Below, in pieces: positions 9,147 through 18,425 of a DNA stretch of 64,000 bases. Source of the DNA: Pseudomonas laurylsulfativorans (GTDB taxonomy: Bacteria; Pseudomonadota; Gammaproteobacteria; Pseudomonadales; Pseudomonadaceae). Below the pieces are notes generated by a model. The model saw nothing but the letters and a program-made list of their open reading frames with translations, did not search any database and was not told the DNA's origin. The stretch covers positions 1 to 64,000 of the forward strand of contig NZ_MUJK01000009.1 in the NCBI RefSeq assembly GCF_002906155.1, in the 5' to 3' direction. A program made the translations under genes and the position numbers. How positions within the stretch are numbered: position 1 is the first letter of the stretch; each line of letters begins with the position of its first letter.

Positions 9147-10500
9147 GTCGGGTAAGGGTTCGATCCTTCGCTACTTCAAAGGCTCTGCTTCACTGCAGGG
9201 CCAGCCGCTGCCGGAGGTCAACAAGGCGCTGATCGAGGATGCGCCTCGGGTGGTGCGGCTGACGATCTGGGCGATCATCGCGTTCTTTGTGTTCCTGATG
9301 CTCTGGGCCAATTTCGCGGTCATCGACGAAGTGACCAAGGGCGACGGCAAGGCGATTCCATCGTCGAAGATCCAGAAAATCCAGAACCTTGAGGGCGGTA
9401 TCGTCTCAGAACTGTTCGTCAAGGAAGGCCAGATCGTCGAAGCCGGCGCACCGCTGCTTCGCCTGGACGACACGCGATTTGCTTCGAACGTCGGCGAAAC
9501 CGAGGCCGATCGGATGTCGATGGTGCTGCGCGTCGAGCGCCTGAGCGCCGAAGTCGATGATCGCCCGCTGAACTTCCCCGAGGATGTGCTCAAGGCCATA
9601 CCGGGTCAGGCCAAGAGCGAAGAGTCGCTCTATATCAGCCGCCGCCAGCAGTTGCATGACGAGATTGGCGGCTTGCAGGAGCAATTGATCCAGCGCCAGC
9701 AAGAGCTGCGCGAATTCACCTCCAAGCAGGCGCAGTATCGCCAGCAACTGGGCTTCCAGCGTCAGGAAATCAACATGTCCGAGCCGTTGGTGGCCCAGGG
9801 CGCGGTATCGCCGGTGGAAGTCCTGCGCCTCAGGCGTGCCGAAGCGGAGACCCGTGGTCAGCTCGACGCCACCACCCTGGCTATTCCGCGAGCCGAATCG
9901 GCAATCAAGGAAGTGCAGCGCAAGATCGACGAAACTCGCGGCAAGTTCCGTAGCGAAGCCCTGACCCAGCTCAATGAAGCACGCACCGACCTGAACAAGG
10001 CCCAGGCCACCGGCAAGGCCCTGGAAGACCGGGTCAGCCGTACGCTGGTCACTTCGCCGGTGCGCGGTATCGTCAACAAGTTGCTGGTCAATACCATCGG
10101 CGGCGTTATCCAGCCGGGCAGCGACCTGGTGGAAATCGTACCGCTGGACGACACCTTGTTGGTCGAGGCGAAGATCCGCCCGCAGGACATCGCGTTCCTG
10201 CACCCGGGGCAGGAAGCGACGGTGAAATTTACCGCCTATGACTACACCATCTACGGCGGGATGAAGGCCAAGCTGGAGCAGATCGGTGCCGATACCATTA
10301 CCGACGAAGACAAGAAAACCACCTACTATCTCATCAAGCTGCGCACCGACCGTAGCCACTTGGGCACTGATGAAAAGCCGTTGCTGATCATTCCGGGGAT
10401 GGTGGCCTCGGTGGACATCATTACCGGTAAGAAGACCATTCTCAGCTATCTGATCAAGCCGATCATCAAGGCGCGGGCCGAGGCGCTGCACGAGCGCTAG
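9136..10500 (+). CDS. lapC: HlyD-family membrane-fusion protein for LapA secretion
   Basis: Periplasmic adaptor joining LapB to LapE. The 454-residue protein has one N-terminal transmembrane helix (about residues 37-58), a split biotinyl-lipoyl domain (IQNLEGGIVSELFVKEGQIVEAG before the hairpin and VTSPVRGIVNKLLVNTIGG after it), a long coiled-coil hairpin (about 150-310), and the HlyD C-terminal beta domain. It starts with GTG inside the end of lapB. It closes the lapEBC operon; a REPIN lies just downstream. Confidence 0.92.
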   Translation: MLLKSGKGSILRYFKGSASLQGQPLPEVNKALIEDAPRVVRLTIWAIIAFFVFLMLWANFAVIDEVTKGDGKAIPSSKIQKIQNLEGGIVSELFVKEGQIVEAGAPLLRLDDTRFASNVGETEADRMSMVLRVERLSAEVDDRPLNFPEDVLKAIPGQAKSEESLYISRRQQLHDEIGGLQEQLIQRQQELREFTSKQAQYRQQLGFQRQEINMSEPLVAQGAVSPVEVLRLRRAEAETRGQLDATTLAIPRAESAIKEVQRKIDETRGKFRSEALTQLNEARTDLNKAQATGKALEDRVSRTLVTSPVRGIVNKLLVNTIGGVIQPGSDLVEIVPLDDTLLVEAKIRPQDIAFLHPGQEATVKFTAYDYTIYGGMKAKLEQIGADTITDEDKKTTYYLIKLRTDRSHLGTDEKPLLIIPGMVASVDIITGKKTILSYLIKPIIKARAEALHER

Positions 10501-10522
10501 ACCTTTAGTGGATTCACTGGCC

Positions 10523-10620
10523 TCATCGCGAGCAAGCCCGACTCCTACAAGGTTCTTTGTTGAAACACGATCATGTGATTCACATAAAAACCTGTGGGAG
10601 CCGGGCTTGCCCGCGATGGC
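10523..10620. repeat. REPIN (paired inverted REP elements) downstream of lapC
   Basis: Two inverted palindromes, CGCGAGCAAGCCCGACTCC at the left and GGGAGCCGGGCTTGCCCGCG at the right. The rest of the 371-bp gap 10501-10871 is AT-rich and holds a candidate promoter for the following gene. Confidence 0.8.
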
Positions 10621-10705
10621 GTCAGTGGAAACACCCCGCCAGCGTCAGAAAGTGACACAAAACGTCACTCATCATCCCCATCCATTCTTCACCAATCGCC
10701 ATATC

Positions 10706-10750
10706 GTTATTCATTAACGGTATTTAAATTTCAATTCTTATATCTATAAA
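10706..10750 (+). promoter_or_regulatory. Candidate sulfur-starvation promoter of the TauD/ABC cluster
   Basis: The motif TTATTCATTAACGGTAT (10707-10723) is followed about 10-16 bp later by -10-like TATATC or TATAAA. The same motif is found before atsK (57845) and before the last gene (63829). The shared element is seen directly; CysB as the binding protein is inference. Confidence 0.5.
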
Positions 10751-10871
10751 GTTAATCCCCTGCGTACCTGCCGACCAATCGGCGCGCCGCACGACACGAA
10801 CCAACACGGGATCTCCGTGAGTTTCTGATCGACGCGCGCGCCTTTGAGCGTGCCGTGCGTGGGAGTGATTT

Positions 10872-11759
10872 ATGTCTGCAGCTTCAGCTTCGCCAAGCAT
10901 CGCGCCACAATTTTTTGAAGTCCGTCCGTTCAGCGGCGCGGTGGGTGCCGAAATCATCGGTCTCGACCTGTCCCGGCCGATCAATGACCAGGACTTCGCA
11001 CGCATTCACCGCGCGCACCTGGACCATCACGTGGTGGTGTTCCGTGACCAGCGCATCACCCCCGAACAGCACATCGACTTCAGCCGTCGTTTTGGCGTGT
11101 TGCAGATCCATGTACTCAAGCAGTTCCTGCTGGCAAACCACCCGGAAATCCTCATCGTTTCCAACATCGTCGAAAATGGCCAGAACATTGGCCTGGGCGA
11201 TGCCGGCAAGTTTTGGCACTCCGACCTCTCCTACAAGGAACTGCCGAGCCTTGGCTCGATGCTGCACGCCCAGGAGCTGCCATCGGAGGGCGGCGACACG
11301 CTGTTTGCCGACATGCACAAAGCCTGGGACAGCCTGCCCGAGGCGCTGCGCAAAGCGGTGGAAGGCCGCTCGGCCGCGCACTCCTACACGGCGCGTTACA
11401 GCGAAACCAAATTCGAAGGCAGCTGGCGCCCGACCCTGACCCCGGAGCAACTGGCCCAGGTGGCCGAAGTCGTCCACCCGGTCGTGCGCACCCATCCGGA
11501 AAACGGTCGCAAGGCACTGTTCGTCAGCGAAGGGTTCACCACCCGCATCGTTGGCCTGCCGGAAGACGAGAGCCAACAACTGCTAACCGAGCTCTACGCC
11601 CACAGCGTGTTGCCGCAAAACATTTACCGCCATCAATGGCAGCCCCATGACCTGGTGTTCTGGGACAACCGTTCGCTGATCCACCTCGCCGCCGGCTGCC
11701 CCAGCCATCTGCGCCGCAAGCTGTATCGCACCACCATCCAGGGCGACGCGCCTTTCTGA
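10872..11759 (+). CDS. TauD/TfdA-family Fe(II)/2-oxoglutarate dioxygenase
   Basis: Probably oxidises an organosulfur compound to release sulfite, as TauD does with taurine. The 295-residue protein has the iron triad: H116 and D118 in FWHSDLSY, and H271 in NRSLIHLA. A conserved Arg (R286 in LYRTTI) is expected to hold the 2-oxoglutarate carboxylate. GGGAG precedes the ATG. It is the first gene of an apparent operon with a sulfonate-type ABC transporter, which suggests that the imported compound is the substrate. The compound cannot be read from sequence. The protein differs from AtsK at 57954, so it is a second, non-redundant family member. Confidence 0.85.
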   Translation: MSAASASPSIAPQFFEVRPFSGAVGAEIIGLDLSRPINDQDFARIHRAHLDHHVVVFRDQRITPEQHIDFSRRFGVLQIHVLKQFLLANHPEILIVSNIVENGQNIGLGDAGKFWHSDLSYKELPSLGSMLHAQELPSEGGDTLFADMHKAWDSLPEALRKAVEGRSAAHSYTARYSETKFEGSWRPTLTPEQLAQVAEVVHPVVRTHPENGRKALFVSEGFTTRIVGLPEDESQQLLTELYAHSVLPQNIYRHQWQPHDLVFWDNRSLIHLAAGCPSHLRRKLYRTTIQGDAPF

Positions 11760-11777
11760 TTTGTCGGAGATTTGACC

Positions 11778-12803
11778 ATGTCCAAACGTCTGCCCTTTGC
11801 ACCCCTGGCCGCCGCCATTGGCCTGGGTTTCAGCCTGATCGCCGGCAGCCTGGTGGCGCCGACCGTGGCCCACGCCGAAGGTGAAATCCGCATCGCCGAA
11901 CAGTTCGGCATCGTTTACTTGCTACTTAACGTGGTGCGCGATCAGAACCTGATCGAGAAGTACGGCAAGCAGGAAGGTATCGACATCAAGGTCGACTGGA
12001 CCCAGCTCTCGGGCGGCGCGGCGGTCAACGATGCGCTGCTGTCCGGGTCCATCGATATTGCCGGTGCCGGCGTCGGTCCGTTGCTGACCATCTGGGACCG
12101 TACCCACGGCAAGCAGAACGTCAAGGCCGTGGCTTCCCTCGGCAACTTCCCGTACTACCTGGTGAGCAATAACCCCAAGGTCAAGAGCATCGCCGATTTC
12201 ACCGAGAAGGACCGCATCGCGGTGCCGGCCGTGGGTGTTTCGGTGCAGTCCCGCTTCCTGCAATATGCAGCCGCCAAGCAGTGGGGCGACAAGGAGTTCA
12301 ATCGCCTCGACAAGTACACCATCGCTGTTCCGCACCCCGACGCGACAGCGGCGCTGGTGGCCGGCGGCACCGAGCTGAGCGGGCACTTCTCCAACCCGCC
12401 GTTCCAGGATCAGGAACTGGCCAACTCTAACGTGCACGTGGTGCTGAACACCTATGACCTGCTCGGGCCGAACTCGCCGACGGTGCTGTTTGCTACCGAG
12501 AAATTCCGCAATGAGAACCCGAAAACCTACAAAGCGTTTATTGACGCTTTGACCGAAGCGGCGCAATTCGCGCAGAACGACAAAGGCGCGGCAGCCGACA
12601 CCTACATCCGCGTCACCAAGGCCAAAATCGACCGCGCCGCGTTGCTGAAAATCATCGACAACCCGCAGTTCGAATTCAGCGTCACGCCGAAAAATACTTA
12701 CCCGTTGGCCGAGTTCCTCTACCGCGTTGGCGCTATCAAGAACAAACCGGATTCGTGGAAGGACTACTTCTTCCAGGACGCCAAGCCACTGCAAGGGAGC
12801 TGA
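11778..12803 (+). CDS. ABC transporter periplasmic substrate-binding protein, sulfonate/NMT1 type
   Basis: Binds an organosulfur (or related) solute in the periplasm for the adjacent permease. The 341-residue protein has a signal peptide (MSKRLPFAPLAAAIGLGF... ending near AHA) and a SsuA/TauA-like fold, with the typical opening EIRIAEQFGIVYLLLNVVRD. The ATG at 11778 has GGAG upstream; a TTG two codons earlier is less likely. It lies 18 bp after the dioxygenase and 5 bp before the ATPase, so the four genes look co-transcribed. Confidence 0.85.
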   Translation: MSKRLPFAPLAAAIGLGFSLIAGSLVAPTVAHAEGEIRIAEQFGIVYLLLNVVRDQNLIEKYGKQEGIDIKVDWTQLSGGAAVNDALLSGSIDIAGAGVGPLLTIWDRTHGKQNVKAVASLGNFPYYLVSNNPKVKSIADFTEKDRIAVPAVGVSVQSRFLQYAAAKQWGDKEFNRLDKYTIAVPHPDATAALVAGGTELSGHFSNPPFQDQELANSNVHVVLNTYDLLGPNSPTVLFATEKFRNENPKTYKAFIDALTEAAQFAQNDKGAAADTYIRVTKAKIDRAALLKIIDNPQFEFSVTPKNTYPLAEFLYRVGAIKNKPDSWKDYFFQDAKPLQGS

Positions 12804-12808
12804 CCGAA

Positions 12809-13669
12809 ATGAATGCCCCTTTGCAAGGCCACACGGTCAGCAAACCGATCGCGGCAGCCCAGGCGCTGCTGTCGGTCGATAACGTCAGTCTCGAATACCG
12901 CACGCCGCAGCGTGTGGTGCGGGCGACCCATCAAGTCAGTTTCGAGATCGACCCGGCGGATCGTTTTGTCCTGCTCGGGCCGTCCGGTTGCGGCAAGTCG
13001 ACATTGCTCAAGGCCGTCGCCGGATTCATTCAGCCCGTGGAAGGCGAGATCCGTCTGCAAGGCCGGCGCGTCGATGCGCCGGGGCCGGACCGGATCGTGG
13101 TGTTCCAGGAGTTCGATCAACTGCCGCCGTGGAAAACCGTAAAACAGAACGTGATGTTTCCGCTGCTGGCCTCGAAAACCCTCAAGCGCAAAGACGCCGA
13201 AGTGCGAGCGCTGCATTATCTGGAGAAGGTGGGTTTGGCGGCGTTTGCCGATGCTTATCCGCATACCCTGTCCGGTGGCATGAAGGCACGGGTTGCCATT
13301 GCGCGGGCGTTGGCGATGCAGCCGAAAATCCTCCTGATGGACGAACCCTTCGCCGCCCTCGATGCGCTGACCCGACGCAAGATGCAGGAGGAACTGTTGC
13401 TGCTCTGGGAAGAGGTGCGCTTCACGCTGCTGTTCGTCACGCACTCCATCGAAGAGGCGCTGGTGGTGGGCAACCGCATCCTGTTGCTGTCACCGCATCC
13501 GGGGCGAGTGCGGGCGGAAGTCCACAGTCATCAATACGATTTGCACAGCCTTGGCGGTGTGGCGTTTCAGGAATCGGCACGGCGCATCCATCGGTTGCTG
13601 TTCGATGAAGGCCAATCAGCGCAAACCGAGCATGAGCTGGGTTTCGCCGACATCCGCATTGCTTATTGA
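12809..13669 (+). CDS. ABC transporter ATP-binding protein, sulfonate/taurine type
   Basis: Energises uptake with the neighbouring binding protein and permease. The 286-residue protein has Walker A GPSGCGKST (about residues 59-67), a Q-loop in VVFQEFDQLPPW, an ABC signature LSGGMKARVAIARAL, Walker B ILLMDEPFAALDALT and an H-loop in FVTHSIEEAL. The ATG at 12809, preceded by AAGGGAG, is preferred over longer in-frame starts that would overlap the binding-protein gene. Confidence 0.88.
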   Translation: MNAPLQGHTVSKPIAAAQALLSVDNVSLEYRTPQRVVRATHQVSFEIDPADRFVLLGPSGCGKSTLLKAVAGFIQPVEGEIRLQGRRVDAPGPDRIVVFQEFDQLPPWKTVKQNVMFPLLASKTLKRKDAEVRALHYLEKVGLAAFADAYPHTLSGGMKARVAIARALAMQPKILLMDEPFAALDALTRRKMQEELLLLWEEVRFTLLFVTHSIEEALVVGNRILLLSPHPGRVRAEVHSHQYDLHSLGGVAFQESARRIHRLLFDEGQSAQTEHELGFADIRIAY

Positions 13670-13690
13670 GCCAGTTGAGAGGAGGGCCCG

Positions 13691-14557
13691 ATGAGCCATT
13701 TATCATCCCCGCGTGAAGAGTTCGAAACACTTTTGCAGCCACTGACCAGCGTGCCGCTGGAGCGTGAATTGCCCCTTGGCCAACGCCTGTGGCAGCAAGG
13801 TTGGTTGCGCAAAAGCCTGATCCTGATTTTGCTTGCGGTGCTGTGGGAAGCTGTTGCGCGGTATCAGAATAACGACCTGCTGCTGCCGAGTTTTCTTCAG
13901 ACCACTCACGCACTGTACGACGGCCTGTTCAGCGGTGAATTGCTGGGCAAGGTGTGGATTTCCCTGGTGGTGTTGCTCAAGGGTTACCTGATCGGCATCG
14001 TCCTCGCGTTTGCCCTGACCACGCTGGCAGTGTCGACGCAGTTCGGTCGCGACCTGCTCAGCACCCTGACCTCGATGTTCAACCCATTGCCGGCGATTGC
14101 GCTGCTGCCGCTGGCGCTGTTGTGGTTCGGCCTGGGGCAGAACAGCCTGATTTTCGTGCTGGTGCATTCGGTGCTCTGGGCCTTGGCGTTGAACACCTAT
14201 GCCGGGTTTCTCGGCGTCTCGGAAACCCTGCGCATGGCCGGGCGCAATTATGGTCTCAAGGGCATGCGCTTTGTGCTGTTCATCCTGATCCCGGCAGCAT
14301 TGCCGTCGATCCTTGCCGGCCTGAAGATCGGCTGGGCGTTTGCCTGGCGCACGTTGATTGCCGCTGAGCTGGTGTTTGGTGCAACCAGTGGGAAGGGTGG
14401 GCTGGGGTGGTACATTTTTCAGAATCGCAATGAGCTGTACACGGACAAGGTGTTTGCTGGCTTGGCGGTGGTGATTCTGATTGGGTTGCTGGTGGAGAAC
14501 CTGGTGTTTGATTCGCTGGAGCGGGTGACGGTGAAACGGTGGGGGATGGTGCGGTAA
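13691..14557 (+). CDS. ABC transporter permease, SsuC/TauC type
   Basis: Inner-membrane channel of the 10872-14557 uptake system. The 288-residue protein has about six hydrophobic segments and the cytoplasmic EAA-like loop (SETLRMAGRNYGLKGMRFVLF, about residues 176-196) that docks with the ATPase. GAGAGGAGG precedes the ATG. It ends the operon; a short REP hairpin lies immediately downstream. Confidence 0.86.
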   Translation: MSHLSSPREEFETLLQPLTSVPLERELPLGQRLWQQGWLRKSLILILLAVLWEAVARYQNNDLLLPSFLQTTHALYDGLFSGELLGKVWISLVVLLKGYLIGIVLAFALTTLAVSTQFGRDLLSTLTSMFNPLPAIALLPLALLWFGLGQNSLIFVLVHSVLWALALNTYAGFLGVSETLRMAGRNYGLKGMRFVLFILIPAALPSILAGLKIGWAFAWRTLIAAELVFGATSGKGGLGWYIFQNRNELYTDKVFAGLAVVILIGLLVENLVFDSLERVTVKRWGMVR

Positions 14558-14565
14558 AAAAATCG

Positions 14566-14590
14566 CGAATCGCGAGCAGGCTCGCGAAGG
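14566..14590. repeat. Single REP element after the permease gene
   Basis: AATCGCGAGCAGGCTCGCGA forms a hairpin right after a run of A residues. It may also help end transcription of the ABC operon, although there is no T-run after it. Confidence 0.6.
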
Positions 14591-14674
14591 CAGCCGACCC
14601 ATCATCACCGAACCAGATGGGATGTTTGCTAGCATTGCGCTTGAATCAATCTTGATCAGATATGAGTGCTTGCC

Positions 14675-15595
14675 ATGCAACTCCCGGACATGAACCTGTT
14701 GGTCGCCCTCGACGCCTTGCTCGACGAGGGCAGTGTGGTGGGTGCCGCGCGGCGGATGAACCTGAGCCCGGCGGCCATGAGCCGGACGTTGACGCGCATC
14801 CGCGAAGCCATTGGCGATCCGATCCTGGTGCGCGCCGGCCGTGGCCTGGTGCCAACCCCCAAGGCGCTGGAATTGCGCGAGCAAGTGCGCAGTGTGGTGG
14901 AACAGGCCGGGCTGCTGTTTCGCTCGGCCGATGCGGTGGAGCTGAGTTCGCTGCGGCGCCGATTCAGTATTCGGGCCAACGACTTCTTTGTCGGCGTTTA
15001 CGGCGGCAAGCTGTTCGACACCCTTGACCGGCAGGCGCCGCACTGCGAGTTGCGTTTCGTCCCGGAAGGCGACGGCGATGATGAGGCGTTGCGCGAAGGG
15101 CGGATCGATCTGAGCGTCAGCAACACCCGGCCATTGACTCCGGAAGTGAAGATTCAGAACCTGTTTTCCACCCACTTCGTCGGCCTGGTGCGCGAGGATC
15201 ATCCGCTGCTGGACGAAGAGATCACGGCAGAGCGCTATGCCGGTTATTCCCATATCAGCATGTCCCGGCGTGGCATTGCCCGTGGTCCGATCGATACCGC
15301 GCTCAATGCCCTGGGGCTGGAGCGGCGGGTGGCGGTGATCGCCCCAAGCTTTCATGCGGCCATGTTTGCCTTGCCTGATTCCGACCTGATTCTGCCGGTG
15401 CCCAAGGAGGCCTTGCTGAGTGTGCGGCGGCTGGGATTGAAGCTGCGCTCGTTCGACCTGCCCATTCCGTTACCGACCCTCATGCTGACCCAGGCCTGGC
15501 ACCCGCGTTTCGACAAGGATCCAGCGCACCGCTGGCTGCGTGAAACACTGAAAACCTGCTGCGATGAAACGTGGTTGGCTGCACAACCCCTGTAG
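14675..15595 (+). CDS. LysR-family transcriptional regulator
   Basis: DNA-binding regulator of 306 residues. An N-terminal winged helix (about residues 5-62, with AARRMNLSPAAMSRTLTRIRE as recognition helix) is followed by a LysR effector-binding domain. The fold resembles the NodD/PcpR-like branch (ANDFFVG... and ...LSVSNTRPLTPEV). The ATG at 14675 is used; an in-frame GTG lies three codons earlier. It stands upstream of, and on the same strand as, an EmrAB-like efflux set and may control it. A REPIN separates the two, so co-transcription is uncertain. Confidence 0.85.
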   Translation: MQLPDMNLLVALDALLDEGSVVGAARRMNLSPAAMSRTLTRIREAIGDPILVRAGRGLVPTPKALELREQVRSVVEQAGLLFRSADAVELSSLRRRFSIRANDFFVGVYGGKLFDTLDRQAPHCELRFVPEGDGDDEALREGRIDLSVSNTRPLTPEVKIQNLFSTHFVGLVREDHPLLDEEITAERYAGYSHISMSRRGIARGPIDTALNALGLERRVAVIAPSFHAAMFALPDSDLILPVPKEALLSVRRLGLKLRSFDLPIPLPTLMLTQAWHPRFDKDPAHRWLRETLKTCCDETWLAAQPL

Positions 15596-15690
15596 GAGCG
15601 AGCTTGCTCGCGATGGTCGTCAACGATAACACTGGCTGGCAGGTTCCCCGCGGCGTTCTCGGGTTTATCGCGAGCAAGCTCGCTCCTACA
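15591..15690. repeat. REPIN between lysR and the efflux operon
   Basis: TGTAGGAGCGAGCTTGCTCG at the left and its inverted copy CGAGCAAGCTCGCTCCTACA at the right bracket about 60 bp. Confidence 0.85.
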
Positions 15691-15807
15691 AGGGGCAGGA
15701 GGGTATCGTTGCGTCTGGCGCACTTATAACCTGCCAATAAGTTGATTTTCGTCAGGCATCGCACTTTTTAGAATGCTTCGGTCTTCCCACGCCGGAGCTT
15801 GCAGTAC

Positions 15808-17328
15808 ATGACTTCCCTTACGGCCACCGTACCTGTTGCGGCAGCCGCTCCGCCCGTCTTCGGCCCACGGATCATCATCGGCCTGGTAGGCGTACTGCTG
15901 GCGGTGCTGGTGTCGGGCCTGAACGAGATGGTGACCAAAGTCGCCCTGGCCGACATCCGCGGTGCGTTGGCCATCGGCTACGACGAAGGCACCTGGCTCG
16001 TGGCCTGTTACACCGCGACGTCCGTGGCGGCCATGGCCTTCGCGCCGTGGTGTGCGGTGACGTTCTCGTTGCGGCGTTTCACCCTGTGCGCCATCGGACT
16101 GTTCACCCTGCTGGGTGTGTTGTGCCCTTTCGCCCCGAATTACGAAAGCCTGTTGTTGCTGCGCACCTTGCAAGGCCTGGCCGGCGGGGCATTGCCACCC
16201 ATGCTGATGACCGTGGCCCTGCGGTTTCTGCCGGCCAACGTGAAGTTATATGGCCTGGCCGGTTATGCCCTGACGGCGACGTTCGGCCCCGGCCTGGGCA
16301 CGCCGTTGGCCGGGTTGTGGACCGAGTATGTCGGCTGGCAGTGGACCTTCTGGCAAATCATCGCGCCGTGCCTGATTGCCATGGCCGCGGTGGCGTATGG
16401 CTTGCCCCAGGACCCGCTGCGCCTGGAACGCTTCAAGTCCTTCAACTGGCGCGGGGTGCTGTTGGGTTTCCCAGCTATTTGCATGCTGGTGATCGGCATT
16501 TTGCAGGGCAACCGCCTGGACTGGTTCGAATCCAGCCTGATCTGCGGATTGATCGGTGGCGGGCTGTTGCTGCTGGTGCTGTTTTTGGCCGGCGAGTGGT
16601 CGCAGCCGATACCGTTTTTCAAGATGCAGATGCTCGGCATCCGTAACCTGTCTTTCGCCCTGCTGACCCTGGCGGGCGTGCTGGTGGTGTTGCAGGCGGT
16701 GATCATCATTCCGTCCAGCTACCTGGCGCAGGTCCAGGGTTATCGCCCAGTGCAGACCGCGCCGATCATGCTGCTGGCGGCGCTGCCGCAATTGATTGCG
16801 CTGCCGTTGGTGGCGGCGCTGTGCAACTTTCGCTGGGTCGATTGCCGCTGGGTGTTGGGCATCGGCCTGAGCATGCTGGCGCTGTCGTGCGTCGGCGGCT
16901 CGCAACTGACGTCCGCATGGATTCGCGACGATTTCTACGTGTTGCAATGGCTGCAGATTTTCGGCCAGCCCATGGCGGTGCTGCCGCTGCTGATGCTGTC
17001 CACCGGCAGTATCAACCCGATGGAGGGGCCGTTCGCGTCGGCCTGGTTCAACACCGTCAAAGGCCTGTCGGCGGTCATCGCCACTGGGGTGATCGAAGCG
17101 CTCACCACGGCACGCCTGCATTTTCACTCGACCATGCTGGTCGATCGTCTCGGCAACTCGCCGCTGGCCGAGCACGACAGCGCAAGCCTTGCTCATCGTC
17201 TGCATGAGCAAGCGCTGGTGCTCACTTCCTCTGATCTTTACCTGTGCATGGCGGGTATCGCCGTGACCTTGATCCTGTTGATTTTCTGGCTGCCGACGCG
17301 GATCTATCCGCCGCGCGCACCGACCTGA
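15808..17328 (+). CDS. DHA2/EmrB-type MFS drug efflux transporter
   Basis: Inner-membrane proton-driven exporter, expected to have 14 transmembrane helices. The 506-residue protein shows regularly spaced hydrophobic segments. Its first helices carry IRGALAIGYDEGTWLVACYT and LLRTLQGLAGGALPPM, typical of the EmrB/FarB group. The ATG at 15808 has CCGGAG upstream; the in-frame TTG at 15799 is too close to that site. With the next two genes it forms a tripartite pump. Substrate unknown. Confidence 0.87.
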   Translation: MTSLTATVPVAAAAPPVFGPRIIIGLVGVLLAVLVSGLNEMVTKVALADIRGALAIGYDEGTWLVACYTATSVAAMAFAPWCAVTFSLRRFTLCAIGLFTLLGVLCPFAPNYESLLLLRTLQGLAGGALPPMLMTVALRFLPANVKLYGLAGYALTATFGPGLGTPLAGLWTEYVGWQWTFWQIIAPCLIAMAAVAYGLPQDPLRLERFKSFNWRGVLLGFPAICMLVIGILQGNRLDWFESSLICGLIGGGLLLLVLFLAGEWSQPIPFFKMQMLGIRNLSFALLTLAGVLVVLQAVIIIPSSYLAQVQGYRPVQTAPIMLLAALPQLIALPLVAALCNFRWVDCRWVLGIGLSMLALSCVGGSQLTSAWIRDDFYVLQWLQIFGQPMAVLPLLMLSTGSINPMEGPFASAWFNTVKGLSAVIATGVIEALTTARLHFHSTMLVDRLGNSPLAEHDSASLAHRLHEQALVLTSSDLYLCMAGIAVTLILLIFWLPTRIYPPRAPT

Positions 17329-17354
17329 ATGCTCCACTGATACAGAAGGTTTTT

Positions 17355-18425
17355 ATGAACACTCAAACAAAGCAGAAAGTCGTGGTTGCCGTGGCCACCG
17401 CATTGGCCGTCGGGGTGTTGTTGTACCTGGCAATGCCCGGCCTGTTCGGCAAGCGTACCCAACAGAACACCAACGATGCTTATGTCTCGGCGGATTTCAC
17501 CCTTGTTGTGCCGCGGGTCGCCGGGTTTATCAAGCAAGTACTGGTCGAGGACAACCAGCAGGTCAAGGCCGGGCAGTTGCTGGCACTGATCGATGACCGG
17601 GATTTGCGCGCAGCCGCCGATGCCGCCGATGCCGAAACGCTGGTGGCCAGGGCGCAACTGCAAAACGCCCGGGCGACCCTGGAGCGCCAGGCCTCGGTGA
17701 TTGCCCAGGCGCAATCCTCGGTGGTTTCGGCCAAGGCGGAAATGGCCTTTGCCGAGCATGAATTGAACCGCTACAACCACCTCGCCGGAGTGGGCGCCGG
17801 CACGGTGCAAAATGCGCAACAGGCGCAAACGCGCATCGACCAGGCGTCCGCACGAATGTCCAATGCCACGGCAGTGCTGGCGGCGGAGCGCAAGCAAGTG
17901 GAGATCCTCACGGCCCAGCGCGATGCCGCCGAAGGGGGCCTGAAACGGGCGCAAGCGAAGCTGGAAATGGCCAGCTACGAGTTGTCCTATACGCGGATCG
18001 TCGCGCCACAGGACGGCATGGTCGGCGAACGCGCGGTGCGGGTCGGCGCCTATGTCACGCCGGGCAGCAAAATCCTCGCGGTAGTGCCGCTGGCGCAGGC
18101 TTATGTGATGGCCAACTTCCAGGAAACCCAACTGACGGATGTGCAGCCGGGGCAGGCTGTGCAAGTGCGCGTTGACAGTCTGGGCGGTGCGGCACTCAAC
18201 GGTCGTGTCGAAAGCATTGCACCGGCCACCGGGGTGACGTTCGCCGCGATCAAACCGGACAACGCCACCGGCAACTTCACCAAGGTGGTGCAGCGGATAC
18301 CGGTGAAGATCGTGCTGGAACCGGGACAGTCGCTGGCCGAACGTTTGCGGGTGGGGATGTCGGTGGAGGCGAGTATTGATACCGGCAGCGATGCATCGTC
18401 TGCGCGAGAGGTGACTCAGCGATGA
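17355..18425 (+). CDS. EmrA/HlyD-family periplasmic adaptor of the MFS pump
   Basis: Membrane-fusion protein of 356 residues that links the MFS exporter to the outer-membrane factor. One transmembrane helix (about residues 9-27) is followed by the family hallmark TNDAYVSADFTLVVPRVAG, an alpha-hairpin rich in Ala/Gln (about 80-200), and the second lipoyl half (YTRIVAPQDGMVGERAVRVG). The ATG at 17355 has GAAGG upstream. Its TGA overlaps the ATG of the outer-membrane gene (ATGA), suggesting coupling. Confidence 0.88.
   Translation: MNTQTKQKVVVAVATALAVGVLLYLAMPGLFGKRTQQNTNDAYVSADFTLVVPRVAGFIKQVLVEDNQQVKAGQLLALIDDRDLRAAADAADAETLVARAQLQNARATLERQASVIAQAQSSVVSAKAEMAFAEHELNRYNHLAGVGAGTVQNAQQAQTRIDQASARMSNATAVLAAERKQVEILTAQRDAAEGGLKRAQAKLEMASYELSYTRIVAPQDGMVGERAVRVGAYVTPGSKILAVVPLAQAYVMANFQETQLTDVQPGQAVQVRVDSLGGAALNGRVESIAPATGVTFAAIKPDNATGNFTKVVQRIPVKIVLEPGQSLAERLRVGMSVEASIDTGSDASSAREVTQR

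Noticed and set aside
13703..15355. Long minus-strand frame of 550 codons
   Set aside because: It spans the permease and lysR genes antisense and has His/Gln/Arg-rich, low-quality composition typical of GC-rich shadow frames.
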